From positions 1 through 55,164 of the IMG/VR virus record IMGVR_UViG_3300046466_000192: a stretch of 55,164 nt of DNA. One strand, written 5' to 3'. Shown one piece after another: positions 8,733 to 18,889 of the stretch; position 1 is the stretch's first letter, and each line of letters begins with the position of its first letter. The notes under the pieces are model-generated. The model saw nothing but the letters and a program-made list of their open reading frames with translations, ran no database searches and was not told the origin of the DNA. The DNA comes from a virus. The translations under genes were made by a program, and so were the position numbers.

Positions 8733-10948
8733 TGTACCAGCAATCGCTTTACAAGGTTGTAGAACCTATAAAAATAAATACCGTAAAAAGACTTAATAAG
8801 TCTAAAAGCTGGAAATATGGTTATAACAAAGAGCATGATGTTGTAGTTATAAGCAGAACGGGTCAGATTGGCGAAGTGTATAGCATACAAAACCTGCATA
8901 TAGCTTTACCTAAAAAACCTACAAATGTTTTTAAGTTTAATAAAAATACTTGGGAAAAATCTGAATATCCAAAAGAATTAAGTAAAATAAAAACAGTTTT
9001 TGACTGGAAGGAATATCCAGAAGAATTTAAAGAAAAATGGTATGATTACATCGATAATGAGTTTACTCGTAGGGAAGAAGGTTTTTGGTTTTACAATAAA
9101 AACGTTCCTACTTACGTTACTGGTACTCATTACATGTACTTGCAGTGGAGTAAAATCGACGTTGGAGCACCGGACTTTCGCGAGTCAAATAGATTATTCT
9201 ATATTTTCTGGGAGGCTTGTAAGGCCGATCACAGATCCTATGGGATGTGCTATCTTAAGAATAGGCGATCTGGATTCTCATTTATGGCATCAGGCGAGGT
9301 GGTTAACATGGCAACCATATCCTCTGACTCTAGATATGGAATATTATCTAAGAGTGGACCAGATGCGAAGAAGATGTTTACTGACAAGGTGGTACCAATA
9401 TCCATTAATTACCCCTTCTTTTTCAAGCCCATCCAGGACGGAATGGATCGTCCAAAGACCGAGCTTGCCTTCAGGGTCCCAGCCAGTAAGCTTACCAGAA
9501 GAAAACTTACCAGCAACGAAGCCTTACAGGAACTCGAGGGTCTCGACACCACGATCGACTGGAAGAATACGGGTGACAACTCCTACGACGGTGAGAAGCT
9601 TAAACTCCTCGTCCACGACGAGAGCGGTAAATGGGAGAGGCCGAACAACATCCTCAACAACTGGCGTGTTACGAAAACCACCCTACGACTAGGTAGTAGA
9701 GTAATTGGAAAGTGTATGATGGGTTCAACATCAAATGCTTTAGATAAAGGTGGTGATAATTTTAAAAAATTATATAAAAACTCAGATGTTACAAAAAGAA
9801 ACCGCAATGGACAGACAAGCTCAGGATTATATAGTTTGTTCATACCTATGGAATGGAACTACGAAGGATTCATTGATTCTTATGGCTTACCTGTATTCGA
9901 TACACCCGAGCAAGAAACTTTTGGTCCCTATGGGGAAAATATAGATATAGGAATACTAGAGCATTGGCAAAACGAAGCTGATGGTTTAAAAAATGATGGA
10001 GATGCTTTAAATGAATTTTATAGACAATTTCCACGTACTGAAGAACATGCTTTTAGAGATGAAACTAAAAACAGTATATTTAATTTAGCTAAAATATACG
10101 AACAAATAGATTTTAACGAAGAAGCTAACTATGATAACACTATAACTACTGGTAATTTTCAGTGGGTAAATGGAGTTAAAGATAGTAAAGTTATATTTTA
10201 TCCAGATAAAAATGGTAGATTTAAATTAAGCTGGACACCTCCAGTTCATTTACAAAACAATATTATATTAAAAAATGGATTAAAAAAACCAGGCAATGAA
10301 CACATGGGTTGCTTTGGTTGTGACAGCTACGATATATCAGGAACTGTAGACGGCAAGGGCTCAAAAGGCTCTTTACACGGTTTAACAAAGTTTAGTATGG
10401 AAGATTCTCCAGCTAATCATTTCTTTTTAGAGTATATAGCTAGGCCCCAGACTGCTGAGATATTCTTTGAGGACGTTCTAATGGCACTTGTATTTTACGG
10501 GATGCCTATACTAGCAGAAAATAATAAACCCCGTCTATTGTATTATTTAAGAAGGCGTGGTTATAGAGGTTTTAGTATGAATAGACCTGATAAAGTTTGG
10601 AATAAACTATCTGTTGCTGAAAAAGAAGTAGGTGGTATACCAAACTCAAGCGAAGATATAAAACAATCACACGCTGCTGCTATTGAAATGTATATACAAG
10701 ATCACGTAGGTGTGAAGCAAGACGGAAGCTATGGTACGGTTTATTTTAATGAGCTGTTAAACGACTGGGCTAAGTTTGATATAAATAATAGAACTAAATT
10801 CGATGCTTCTATAAGTTCTGGTTTAGCTATAATGGGCTGTAATAGACATTTATACGCTCCAAATGCTAAAATAGAAAAACAAAAAATAAATATAAGTTTT
10901 GCTAGATATAAACAAGGCGGAACACATTCAAAATTAATAGAAAATTAA
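8732..10948 (+). CDS. terL: Terminase large subunit
   Basis: A 738-residue DNA-packaging motor. The ATPase half shows a variant Walker A ('KNRRSGFS', residues 176-184), a Walker B strand ending in Asp-Glu ('LKLLVHDE', 290-297) and a coupling motif ('GSTSNA', 331-336). The C-terminal nuclease half has 'GCDSYDISGT' (about 528-537), giving the first metal-binding aspartate. It cuts the concatemer and pumps DNA into the prohead through the portal encoded directly downstream (1-bp gap). Codon use is odd: residues about 143-320, the ATPase core, are written in GC-rich codons (CTC, GTC, ACC, GAC, TCC), unlike the rest of the gene and the window (see finding). The frame is intact throughout. Confidence 0.92.
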   Translation: MYQQSLYKVVEPIKINTVKRLNKSKSWKYGYNKEHDVVVISRTGQIGEVYSIQNLHIALPKKPTNVFKFNKNTWEKSEYPKELSKIKTVFDWKEYPEEFKEKWYDYIDNEFTRREEGFWFYNKNVPTYVTGTHYMYLQWSKIDVGAPDFRESNRLFYIFWEACKADHRSYGMCYLKNRRSGFSFMASGEVVNMATISSDSRYGILSKSGPDAKKMFTDKVVPISINYPFFFKPIQDGMDRPKTELAFRVPASKLTRRKLTSNEALQELEGLDTTIDWKNTGDNSYDGEKLKLLVHDESGKWERPNNILNNWRVTKTTLRLGSRVIGKCMMGSTSNALDKGGDNFKKLYKNSDVTKRNRNGQTSSGLYSLFIPMEWNYEGFIDSYGLPVFDTPEQETFGPYGENIDIGILEHWQNEADGLKNDGDALNEFYRQFPRTEEHAFRDETKNSIFNLAKIYEQIDFNEEANYDNTITTGNFQWVNGVKDSKVIFYPDKNGRFKLSWTPPVHLQNNIILKNGLKKPGNEHMGCFGCDSYDISGTVDGKGSKGSLHGLTKFSMEDSPANHFFLEYIARPQTAEIFFEDVLMALVFYGMPILAENNKPRLLYYLRRRGYRGFSMNRPDKVWNKLSVAEKEVGGIPNSSEDIKQSHAAAIEMYIQDHVGVKQDGSYGTVYFNELLNDWAKFDINNRTKFDASISSGLAIMGCNRHLYAPNAKIEKQKINISFARYKQGGTHSKLIEN
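9160..9690. other. GC-rich segment inside the terminase gene
   Basis: Counting by eye, bases 9421-9660 contain about 126 G+C in 240 (roughly 52%), while the 60 bases from 9721 hold about 27% and the early part of the gene under 40%. The left edge is gradual from about 9160. The right edge near 9690 is sharp. The reading frame and terminase motifs continue across it. Confidence 0.8.
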
Positions 10949-10949
10949 T

Positions 10950-13379
10950 ATGGCTGAATCAGTTGTTAAAGGTTATTTTCCAAGTCAAGTCGCTAGCGAT
11001 TTAGAAAAAATGAGTAAAGACTACGGTTTGAAAGTTGCTAAAGCAATTGAAAGCGAGTGGTTTAAAAGAGACTCAGGTACTAATAGGTTTTTTGGTAATC
11101 AAACAGAGTTTCACAAGTTGAGATTATACGCTAGAGGAGAACAATCAATACAAAAATATAAAGACGAGTTGTCAATAAATGGTGACTTAAGTTATTTAAA
11201 CTTAGACTGGAAACCAGTTCCCGTTATACCAAAGTTTGTAGATATAGTTGTAAACGGTATATCTGAAAGAGTTTACGATGTTAAAGCTTATTCTCAAGAC
11301 CCATCAGGTGTTAGTAAAAGAACAGCTTACATGGAATCTATGCTTAGAGATATGCGTAGTAAAGATCTAACAGCTTTTGCGAAAGAAGCTTTTGATATTG
11401 ATTTATCAGAAAATAGTCCTGAAATATTACCAGATTCTCAACAAGAGTTAGATTTACACATGCAGCTTTCTTACAAACAAGCTGTAGAGCTAGCTGAAGA
11501 ACAAGCAATAAACGTAATATTAGACGGTAACAGGTATGACTTAACAAGACGTAGAATAAATTATGATTTAACCGTTTTAGGTATAGGCGCTGTTAAAACA
11601 GTGTATAACAAGTCAGAAGGTATAAAAGTAGAATATGTAGATCCAGCTAATATGGTTTACTCCTACACAGAAGATCCTAATTTTAATGATATTTATTATG
11701 TAGGTGAAGTTAAAAACGTACCTGTAAACGAATTAAAAAAGCAGTTTCCACATTTAAAAGAGGACCAGTTGAATAAAATAACAGGTCAAGGTTTTCAAAA
11801 TAGTGGTTTTTATAATAGAAGCTTAACAGAGTCAAATCAGGTTGATAAAAATCAAGTACAAGTTTTATACTTTAATTACAAGACATACGCTAATGAAGTA
11901 TACAAAGTAAAAGAAACAGCAACAGGAGCTAGTAAAATCATAGTAAAAGACGATACATTTAACCCTGTTGTTGATCAAATGCTTGAGGCTAAGTACGGTA
12001 AAATTTCTAGATCATTAGAGGTTTTATACGAAGGCGCTGTAATATTAGGTACTGATATACTACTTAAATGGGACTTAAGCAAAAACATGATGAGACCTAA
12101 AAGTGATTACACTAAGGTTAAAATGAACTACGCTATATGTGCACCGCGTATGTATAAAGGTAGAATAGAAAGTCTAGTTAGTCGTATAACTGGTTTTGCT
12201 GACATGATACAGTTAACTCATTTAAAACTACAGCAGGTTATGTCTAGAATGACACCAGATGGTATTTATTTAGACGCTGATGGTTTAGCTGAAATAGATC
12301 TTGGCAATGGTACTAACTATAACCCACAAGAAGCGTTGAATATGTTTTTTCAAACAGGTTCAATTATAGGTAGATCTATGACTAGCGAAGGGGATATGAA
12401 TCCTGGTAAGGTTCCTATTCAAGAAATACAAAACGGAGCTGGAGGAGCTAAAATGCAAAGTCTAATAGGAACATATAACTACTATCTACAGATGATACGC
12501 GACGTGACAGGTTTAAATGAAGCATCAGACGCTTCTACTCCTTCAAAAGACGCTTTAGTTGGTGTTCAAAAAATAGCAGCAGCTAATAGTAACACAGCAA
12601 CAAGACATATATTACAGTCTGGTTTATTTTTAACTTCAGAGGTAGCTGAGGCTATATCTCTTAGAGTTTCTGATGTTTTAGAATATTCTGAAACTAAAGA
12701 AGCTTTTATACAAAAAATAGGTATACATAATGTTTCTACTCTTTCAGAAATGTCTAATTTACATTTATGTGATTTTGGTATAACTATAGAATTATCACCT
12801 GATGAAGAGCAGAAGCAAATGCTAGAAAACAATATACAAATGGCTCTTAGTGGTGGTGGTATTGATCTTGAAGACGCTATTGATCTTAGAGAAATAAAAA
12901 ACATAAAGCTAGCTAATCAACTACTTAAAATACGTAGAAAGAAAAAACAAGAAAGAGATCAGCTAATGCAACAACAAAATATACAAGCTCAAGCCGAAGC
13001 TAATGCGCAGGCTCAACAGGTTGCTGCTCAAGCAGAGGTTCAGAAAAACCAAGCTATAACTGAACAAAAAATACAACTAGAGCAAGTAAAAGCTAGAATA
13101 GAAGAGGCTAAAACACAAAAAGAGGTTATGTACAAAAAAGAACTTATGAATCATGAGTTTCAGATTAACATGCGTCTAAAGAGTATGGAGGTTGAAGGTC
13201 TAAGAAATAAAGAACGATACAAAGAAGATCGTAAAGATAAAAGAACTAAGATACAAGCAACTCAACAAAGTGAGATGATTGAGCAAAGAAATAGTGGTAA
13301 ACCACCTAAAAACTTTGAATCTTCAAGTAATGATATACTTGGAGGCGGGTTTGATCTAGGAGCAACAGATCCTAGGTAA
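10950..13379 (+). CDS. Portal protein
   Basis: 809 residues, directly after terL. The large mixed alpha/beta body (residues 1-620) carries a portal-like stretch with 'KPVPVIPKFVDIVVNGI' near 90 and a long glutamine/alanine/lysine coiled coil at about 640-770, matching the helical barrel of P22- and crAss-like portals. The dodecamer should form the DNA gate at one capsid vertex and dock the terminase. Assignment rests on length, position and general character. No single diagnostic motif is decisive. Confidence 0.8.
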   Translation: MAESVVKGYFPSQVASDLEKMSKDYGLKVAKAIESEWFKRDSGTNRFFGNQTEFHKLRLYARGEQSIQKYKDELSINGDLSYLNLDWKPVPVIPKFVDIVVNGISERVYDVKAYSQDPSGVSKRTAYMESMLRDMRSKDLTAFAKEAFDIDLSENSPEILPDSQQELDLHMQLSYKQAVELAEEQAINVILDGNRYDLTRRRINYDLTVLGIGAVKTVYNKSEGIKVEYVDPANMVYSYTEDPNFNDIYYVGEVKNVPVNELKKQFPHLKEDQLNKITGQGFQNSGFYNRSLTESNQVDKNQVQVLYFNYKTYANEVYKVKETATGASKIIVKDDTFNPVVDQMLEAKYGKISRSLEVLYEGAVILGTDILLKWDLSKNMMRPKSDYTKVKMNYAICAPRMYKGRIESLVSRITGFADMIQLTHLKLQQVMSRMTPDGIYLDADGLAEIDLGNGTNYNPQEALNMFFQTGSIIGRSMTSEGDMNPGKVPIQEIQNGAGGAKMQSLIGTYNYYLQMIRDVTGLNEASDASTPSKDALVGVQKIAAANSNTATRHILQSGLFLTSEVAEAISLRVSDVLEYSETKEAFIQKIGIHNVSTLSEMSNLHLCDFGITIELSPDEEQKQMLENNIQMALSGGGIDLEDAIDLREIKNIKLANQLLKIRRKKKQERDQLMQQQNIQAQAEANAQAQQVAAQAEVQKNQAITEQKIQLEQVKARIEEAKTQKEVMYKKELMNHEFQINMRLKSMEVEGLRNKERYKEDRKDKRTKIQATQQSEMIEQRNSGKPPKNFESSSNDILGGGFDLGATDPR

Positions 13380-13407
13380 TTATTTATTAATTTTATAATA
13401 TTATATT

Positions 13408-14598
13408 ATGGCAGAAGAACAAAAACAAGAAGAGCTTCAGGAAGAAGCTGTAGAGCAAAATCAAGAAGTTCAAGCTGAAGCTGTTACAGAGGAACCAGCT
13501 AACGATGTACCAAAAAATGAAGTTTTAGAAGATGGTACAATTAAACTTGATTTATCAACTAAATCAGCTGAAGAAGAAGTTGAACCTGAAAAACAAGAAA
13601 AAACAAGCGAACAGCCGGTTGAAGAGGTTGTTGAACAACAAGAAGTTGTTGAAGAGCAAGAAGAGCCTCAACAAGCATTAGAAGAAATAACAGAGGAGGA
13701 AGTTGAAGAACGAGTTGAGGAACTTACAGAGCAAGTTGAACAAGCTATAGTTGAAGCTGATGCTGGTGTTGAACTACCTGAAAATATTCAAAAAGTTGTA
13801 GACTTTATTAATGACACTGGTGGTACTTTAGAGGATTATGTAAAGCTAAATCAAGATTTTAGTAATTATGATGACAAAGCTTTATTAAGAGAATATTACA
13901 AACAAACTAAACCTCACTTAGAAGAAGAAGAAATAAACTTCTTAATGGAAGATAATTTTTCATTCGACGAAGAAGTCGACGATGAGAGAGATATTAGAAG
14001 AAAAAAATTAGCGCTAAAAGAGCAGGTTGCAAGTGCTAAAAGCCACTTAGACGGGTTAAAGTCTAAATACTATGAAGAGATCAAGGCTGGTAGTAAGTTG
14101 CTCCCAGAGCAACAGAAAGCAGTTGAGTTCTTTAATAGATATAACAAAGAGTCTGAGGAAAATCAGAAATTACAAGATCACTATAAAAATGTGTTTCAAC
14201 AAAAAACAAATAATGTTTTTAACGATCAGTTCAAAGGTTTTGAATATAAGGTTGGTGAAAAGAAATATAGGTTTAATGTAAAAGATTCTAGTAAAGTCAA
14301 AGATACTCAAAGTGACATCAATAATTTTGTCAAGAAGTTCTTGAATGAAAAAAATGAGATGTCGGATGCTTCGGGTTATCACAAAGGCTTATTTACTGCT
14401 ATGAATCCAGATTTAGTAGCTCAACATTTTTACGAACAAGGCAAGGCAGATGCTATAAAAAACAGTATGGCTAAAGCTAAAAACATTGACATGGATCCAA
14501 GGTCTACTCACGAGAAGGCCCCAAGTCCAAATGGCTTTACAGTAAGAACCGTTGACAACGATGTCGGAGACTTTAAGTTTAAAATAAAAACAAGATAA
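13408..14598 (+). CDS. Capsid scaffolding-like protein
   Basis: 396 residues. The first 120 are extremely acidic and low in complexity (E, Q, V repeats, almost no aromatics), and the rest is charged coiled coil with a basic C-terminus. An acidic, helical protein between portal and major capsid genes is the usual signature of the internal scaffold that guides prohead assembly and is then removed. No protease domain is recognised in it. The leader is A/T-only ('ataatattatattATG'). Confidence 0.7.
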   Translation: MAEEQKQEELQEEAVEQNQEVQAEAVTEEPANDVPKNEVLEDGTIKLDLSTKSAEEEVEPEKQEKTSEQPVEEVVEQQEVVEEQEEPQQALEEITEEEVEERVEELTEQVEQAIVEADAGVELPENIQKVVDFINDTGGTLEDYVKLNQDFSNYDDKALLREYYKQTKPHLEEEEINFLMEDNFSFDEEVDDERDIRRKKLALKEQVASAKSHLDGLKSKYYEEIKAGSKLLPEQQKAVEFFNRYNKESEENQKLQDHYKNVFQQKTNNVFNDQFKGFEYKVGEKKYRFNVKDSSKVKDTQSDINNFVKKFLNEKNEMSDASGYHKGLFTAMNPDLVAQHFYEQGKADAIKNSMAKAKNIDMDPRSTHEKAPSPNGFTVRTVDNDVGDFKFKIKTR

Positions 14599-14622
14599 CT
14601 TAACAATTAAAATTAAAAAATT

Positions 14623-16101
14623 ATGGCAAGTGGACAATTTACTGGGAGTAGCTTAGCTCTCTCACACTTAACCCCAAGACCTGTTAAAGATTTATATGGG
14701 TCTAACTACCTGTCTATTACAGGTAACGATTACAACTTTACTAAACAATTCCTACCAGAAGTTTACGAAAAAGAAGTTGAAAGATACGGTAACAGAACTG
14801 TTGCTGGATTTTTAAAAATGGTAGGAGCTGAAATGCCTATGGCTTCTGACCGTGTTGTATGGTCTGAGCAAGGGCGTATTCACGTTGCATTTGACGACTG
14901 TTCTACAGACGCTAACGGTGGTGCTACTAATGAGTTAACTTTTGAATCTGCAGAAAAAGCTTCATTAGTTAACAAACATGACACTATCATTGTTAACACT
15001 GGAGGTACTACAGTAAAATGTTACGTTTCAGATAAGCCAACTGCAACTACTGCTACTGTTATTCCTTACACTGCTGCTACTTTAGCCGCTGCTGGTATTG
15101 CGAATGACACAGCTAATTTAAAAGTATTTGTTTATGGTTCTGAGTACAAAAAAGGATCTAGTTTAGCTGGAAACTCAAAAGACGCGCAGTTTACTACTTT
15201 TAGTAATAAGCCAATTATCTTAAGAGACAAGTACAGTATAAACGGTTCTGATACTGCTAGTATCGGCTGGGTAGAAGTAACTACTGAAGCTGGAACTGGT
15301 GGGTATTTATGGTACTTAAAATCAGAGCACGAAGCACGTTTAAGATTTGAGGATCAATTAGAAATGGCGATGATTGAAGCTGAGCCAGTTTCTTCTACTC
15401 AAATGGATGCTGCTGGTATTTTTGAATCTGCTGCTGTTGTAGGACAACACGGAACTCAAGGTTTATTCTCTGCTATTGAAGCTAGAGGTTTAGTATATAA
15501 CAACCCTGATTTCGGCGCAACTGGAACTGGTGCAGGTGAAGGAATTAATGAGTTTGATGTTATATTACAAGAACTAGACAAGCAAGGAGCTATCGAAGAA
15601 AACATGATGTTCTTAAATAGAGGAACTTCATTAGCTATCGATAACATGCTAGCTAGTCAAAATTCTTACGGAACTGGTGGTACATCTTACGGTGTATTTG
15701 ACAATTCTGAAGATATGGCGCTTAACTTAGGATTCTCAGGATTTAGAAGAGGTTCTTACGATTTTTACAAGTCTGACTGGAAATACCTAAACGATGGTAC
15801 TACAAGAGGATTAATTGGTGATGTACAAGGAGTATTAGTTCCTGCTGGAACAAGTACTGTTTACGATCAGCAATTAGGTAAAAACATCAAAAGACCTTTC
15901 TTACATATTCGTTATAGAGCTTCTGAAGCTGATGACAGACGTATGAAATCTTGGATCACTGGATCTGTTGGTGGTAACTACACTAGCGACGAGGATGCAA
16001 TGAACGTTCACTTCTTATCAGAAAGATGTTTATGTGTTCAAGCTGCTAATAACTTTATCTTATTCAAAGATTCTGATGGTGCTACTGGAGACAGTAACTA
16101 A
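14623..16101 (+). CDS. Major capsid protein
   Basis: 492 residues following the scaffold gene. The N-terminus ('LALSHLTPRPVKDLYG') and compact mixed alpha/beta composition, with the best-balanced codons in the region (more GGT, TTC and GAC), indicate a highly expressed HK97-fold shell protein of the size seen in crAss-like and phi38:1-type phages. Its leader, AAAAAATT-ATG, is identical to that of the gene at 16997. A hairpin follows 20 bp after the stop and may separate or stabilise its message. The HK97 fold itself is inferred. Confidence 0.85.
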   Translation: MASGQFTGSSLALSHLTPRPVKDLYGSNYLSITGNDYNFTKQFLPEVYEKEVERYGNRTVAGFLKMVGAEMPMASDRVVWSEQGRIHVAFDDCSTDANGGATNELTFESAEKASLVNKHDTIIVNTGGTTVKCYVSDKPTATTATVIPYTAATLAAAGIANDTANLKVFVYGSEYKKGSSLAGNSKDAQFTTFSNKPIILRDKYSINGSDTASIGWVEVTTEAGTGGYLWYLKSEHEARLRFEDQLEMAMIEAEPVSSTQMDAAGIFESAAVVGQHGTQGLFSAIEARGLVYNNPDFGATGTGAGEGINEFDVILQELDKQGAIEENMMFLNRGTSLAIDNMLASQNSYGTGGTSYGVFDNSEDMALNLGFSGFRRGSYDFYKSDWKYLNDGTTRGLIGDVQGVLVPAGTSTVYDQQLGKNIKRPFLHIRYRASEADDRRMKSWITGSVGGNYTSDEDAMNVHFLSERCLCVQAANNFILFKDSDGATGDSN

Positions 16102-16120
16102 TCAATAACATGTGTAATTC

Positions 16121-16147
16121 TTACCCTCGTTGAACTGACGGGGGTAA
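16121..16147 (+). terminator. Hairpin after the capsid gene
   Basis: TTACCCTCGT pairs with ACGGGGGTAA (10 bp with one G-U) around the 7-nt loop TGAACTG. No long T-run follows, so it could act as a weak terminator or as a 3' stabiliser that raises capsid mRNA. Confidence 0.6.
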
Positions 16148-16176
16148 TTATTACCCTTATTAAATTATATTATATT

Positions 16177-16938
16177 ATGAAAAAGCAACAAAAAGCTCCT
16201 GTAACTTGGGAGGTTAAAGATAGAGTTTATTTATTAAAAGGTAACAAAACACCTTTATTATTTACAGTACCTGCAAAACACAGTAGAGCAAAAGCTTTAT
16301 TATGGTTTGACGAAGAACAAGGTATTCAAAGAGAATTAAGATACGCAACAAACCAAAACTCACCATTTGTTGATGAGCAAAAAGGTCAGGTAACTTTAGG
16401 TCATATATTTTTTAGAGATGGTAAGCTAGTGGTGCCAAAAGAGAAACAAAACTTACAAAAGTTATTATCGCTTTATCACCCAATGCGAAACAAACATTTT
16501 TTTGAAAAAGATGATCAAATGGAAGCTGAAGTTGATTTAAGCTATTTAGAAATGGAGATTGAAGCTTTAAAAATAGCATCTTCATTAGATATTGATGATG
16601 CTGAAGCAGTATTAAGAGTTGAAAACGGTAGCAATGTATCTTCTATGACTAGTAAAGAAATAAAAAGAGATGTAATTGTTTTTGCTAGAAGTAACCCTAG
16701 ACAATTTTTAGAGCTAATGCAAGATGATGATCTTCACTTAAAAAACATAGCTATGAAAGCTGTTAGATTAAGAGTTATAAAAATGTCACCAGATGGCAGA
16801 GCTTTTCTTTGGGAGAAAAATGGTAAAAAATTAATGAGTGTACCGTTTGATCAAGATCCATATCCAGCTATAGCTAATTGGTTTAAGACAGACGAAGGAA
16901 TGGAAGTTCTAGAAAGTATACAAAAGAAAATGAAATAG
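16177..16938 (+). CDS. Virion-region protein of unknown function
   Basis: 253 residues. Beta-rich N-terminus (1-95), then a helical middle with an acidic patch (about 115-160), and a C-terminal segment with paired lysines. It is flanked by two intergenic hairpins, so it may be transcribed or processed as its own unit. Position between capsid and ring proteins suggests a head-completion or head-tail joining role, but I do not recognise the family. Confidence 0.55.
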   Translation: MKKQQKAPVTWEVKDRVYLLKGNKTPLLFTVPAKHSRAKALLWFDEEQGIQRELRYATNQNSPFVDEQKGQVTLGHIFFRDGKLVVPKEKQNLQKLLSLYHPMRNKHFFEKDDQMEAEVDLSYLEMEIEALKIASSLDIDDAEAVLRVENGSNVSSMTSKEIKRDVIVFARSNPRQFLELMQDDDLHLKNIAMKAVRLRVIKMSPDGRAFLWEKNGKKLMSVPFDQDPYPAIANWFKTDEGMEVLESIQKKMK

Positions 16939-16952
16939 ATTACCTATAGTAG

Positions 16953-16976
16953 TTAGGCTACTTAACGGTAGCCTAA
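16953..16976 (+). terminator. Hairpin between head and tail-ring genes
   Basis: TTAGGCTAC pairs perfectly with GTAGCCTAA (9 bp) around loop TTAACG, 15 bp after the upstream stop. An A/T-rich tract and the start of the next gene follow. Could be a partial terminator or an RNA processing/stability element. Confidence 0.6.
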
Positions 16977-16996
16977 TTATTATAAATAAAAAAATT

Positions 16997-17791
16997 ATGG
17001 CAGTAAGCATAGATACAGTATATCAAAGAGTTTTAGCTATAGCTAATAAAGAACAAAGAGGTTACATAACGCCTCAAGAGTTCAACCTGTTAGCTAATCA
17101 AGCTCAAATGGACTTGTTTGAACAATATTTTTTTGATTTAAAACAGTTCTTACAGCAACCAGGTAATGATACTACTCACGGTGATCCTATTGATATTATT
17201 AAAGAAAAAATAGATATATTTGAAAGATATAGACAACCAGTTGTTATGTCTACAAATTCTAGTCAAAACGGCATGGGCACCTTACCTTTGTACTATAGAT
17301 TAGGTGAATTATATTTTTTCCATGCAGAATGTACTGGAGGGGCTAGATTTATTGAGATAGAAAAAATGAATCAAAATGAGGTGCATCATATAATAAACTC
17401 TCCATTAACAGCACCAAACTTAAACCAACCGGTTTATGTTAGAACTAGAGGTGTAGTTCCTAACGATGCTAGTGATCAAGCTCAAACATCGACCACAGCA
17501 AATGAAATAAGTTTGTCAAGATCAATACAAGTTTATCCTACTACAATAACAAGTAATGTTGTTTGTAACTATATAGCTAGGCCAGCGCAAGTAAACTGGG
17601 GTTATACAGTTGTTAACGAACAAGCGCTATATAATTCTGCTACAACCGTTGATTTTGAATTACATCAATCAGAAGAAGTTAATTTAATATTTAAAATATT
17701 AGCTTTAGCGGGTGTGATTATAAAAGATCCTCAGATGTATCAAATAGCTAACACCGAAACTCAAAACGATATTCAAGAAGAAAAACTATAA
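16997..17791 (+). CDS. Head-tail connector / ring protein
   Basis: 264 residues. The N-terminal 'NLLANQAQMDLFEQYF'-type helix (about 25-45) and a later beta-rich half resemble the ring or adaptor proteins that follow the capsid gene in crAss-like and related podoviruses. It should attach below the portal and join the tail. The stop is 3 bp from the next start. Family assignment is by position and general resemblance. Confidence 0.55.
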   Translation: MAVSIDTVYQRVLAIANKEQRGYITPQEFNLLANQAQMDLFEQYFFDLKQFLQQPGNDTTHGDPIDIIKEKIDIFERYRQPVVMSTNSSQNGMGTLPLYYRLGELYFFHAECTGGARFIEIEKMNQNEVHHIINSPLTAPNLNQPVYVRTRGVVPNDASDQAQTSTTANEISLSRSIQVYPTTITSNVVCNYIARPAQVNWGYTVVNEQALYNSATTVDFELHQSEEVNLIFKILALAGVIIKDPQMYQIANTETQNDIQEEKL

Positions 17792-17794
17792 GAT

Positions 17795-18886
17795 ATGCCT
17801 TTATTTACAGGAACACAGCAGCAATATTACAATAACAGTCAGTCATTCACTGGTAATGGTAGTACAACTGCTTTTACTTTAACATTTTCACCTCTACCAG
17901 CAAGTATAAACAACTTTAAAGTATATTTTAATGGATCAGAGGTAAACACAAGCTTATACGATGCAACTCCTTACAACAGTAGTACAGGTGTATTAACGTT
18001 TGATAGTGCTCCTGCTAATGGTGTTATCATACTTGTTCAACAATTTAACTTTGAAGAAAAACTAGGTAACTATCAATTTATAGGATTAAATGATATTGTA
18101 AATAATTTTATTATATCCTATGTTGGTGAAGATAAAATAATACCAAAAATCAGAAGAGCAGACGTTGCTTTTCATGCGCAAAGAGGTATTCAAGAACTTA
18201 CTTACGACACGTTCAAGTGCACTAAATCCCAAGAAATAGAAATACCACCTTCATTAACAATGAAACTACCACACGACTATGTTAACTATGTTAAACTTGC
18301 TTGGTCGGATAGCTCTGGCGTAGAACACGTTATATATCCTAGTGGTAAAACTAGTAATCCTACTGCTGTTTTGCAAGCTGAAGATTATAATTATTTGTTT
18401 GATCAAGACGGTAGTTTACTCACAGCGCAAGATTCAGACTCTTGGATAAAATATAGATCTAACTCTGAGTCACCTTCAGCGGATCCAAGTGCTAGTTTAT
18501 ATGACTATTTAACTGATGCTGGAAGAAGATACGGTATAAACCCAGAAACAGCTCAATCAAATGGTATATTTTATATAGATGCGTTAAGAGGTTTAATACA
18601 TTTTAGCTCAGATTTAAACGGTAAAACAGTTGTATTAAAATACATAAGTGATAGTTTAGGAACAGATGCTGAAATGATTGTTCATAAATTTGCTGAAGAA
18701 GCCATGTATAAATATATGGCTCATGCTATTTTATCAGCTAGAGCAAATGTTCAAGAGTATATAATAAACAGATTTAAAAGAGAAAAGTTCAACGCTATAA
18801 GAACTGCTAAAATTAGATTATCTAATTTAAAATCAGAAGAGCTGACACAAATAATGAGAGGCAAGTCTAAGCAAATAAAACACTAA
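17795..18886 (+). CDS. Tail ring/tubular protein with beta N-terminal domain
   Basis: 363 residues. Residues 10-85 contain 'FTGNGSTTAFTLTF' and a strand-turn pattern similar to the small beta-domain used in T7-like tail and fibre proteins for docking. Residues 110-360 are mainly helical with a strongly basic end. It is packed between the connector and the nozzle-like gene with 3-bp gaps and probably forms part of the short tail tube. Confidence 0.5.
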   Translation: MPLFTGTQQQYYNNSQSFTGNGSTTAFTLTFSPLPASINNFKVYFNGSEVNTSLYDATPYNSSTGVLTFDSAPANGVIILVQQFNFEEKLGNYQFIGLNDIVNNFIISYVGEDKIIPKIRRADVAFHAQRGIQELTYDTFKCTKSQEIEIPPSLTMKLPHDYVNYVKLAWSDSSGVEHVIYPSGKTSNPTAVLQAEDYNYLFDQDGSLLTAQDSDSWIKYRSNSESPSADPSASLYDYLTDAGRRYGINPETAQSNGIFYIDALRGLIHFSSDLNGKTVVLKYISDSLGTDAEMIVHKFAEEAMYKYMAHAILSARANVQEYIINRFKREKFNAIRTAKIRLSNLKSEELTQIMRGKSKQIKH

Positions 18887-18889
18887 AGT

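Noticed and set aside
9000-9692. A 230-codon + strand frame overlapping the terminase gene, ending exactly at the edge of the GC-rich patch
   Set aside because: Its protein is low in complexity and unlike any gene here; the GC-rich codons of terL explain why the alternate frame stays open. Dual coding remains only a remote alternative.
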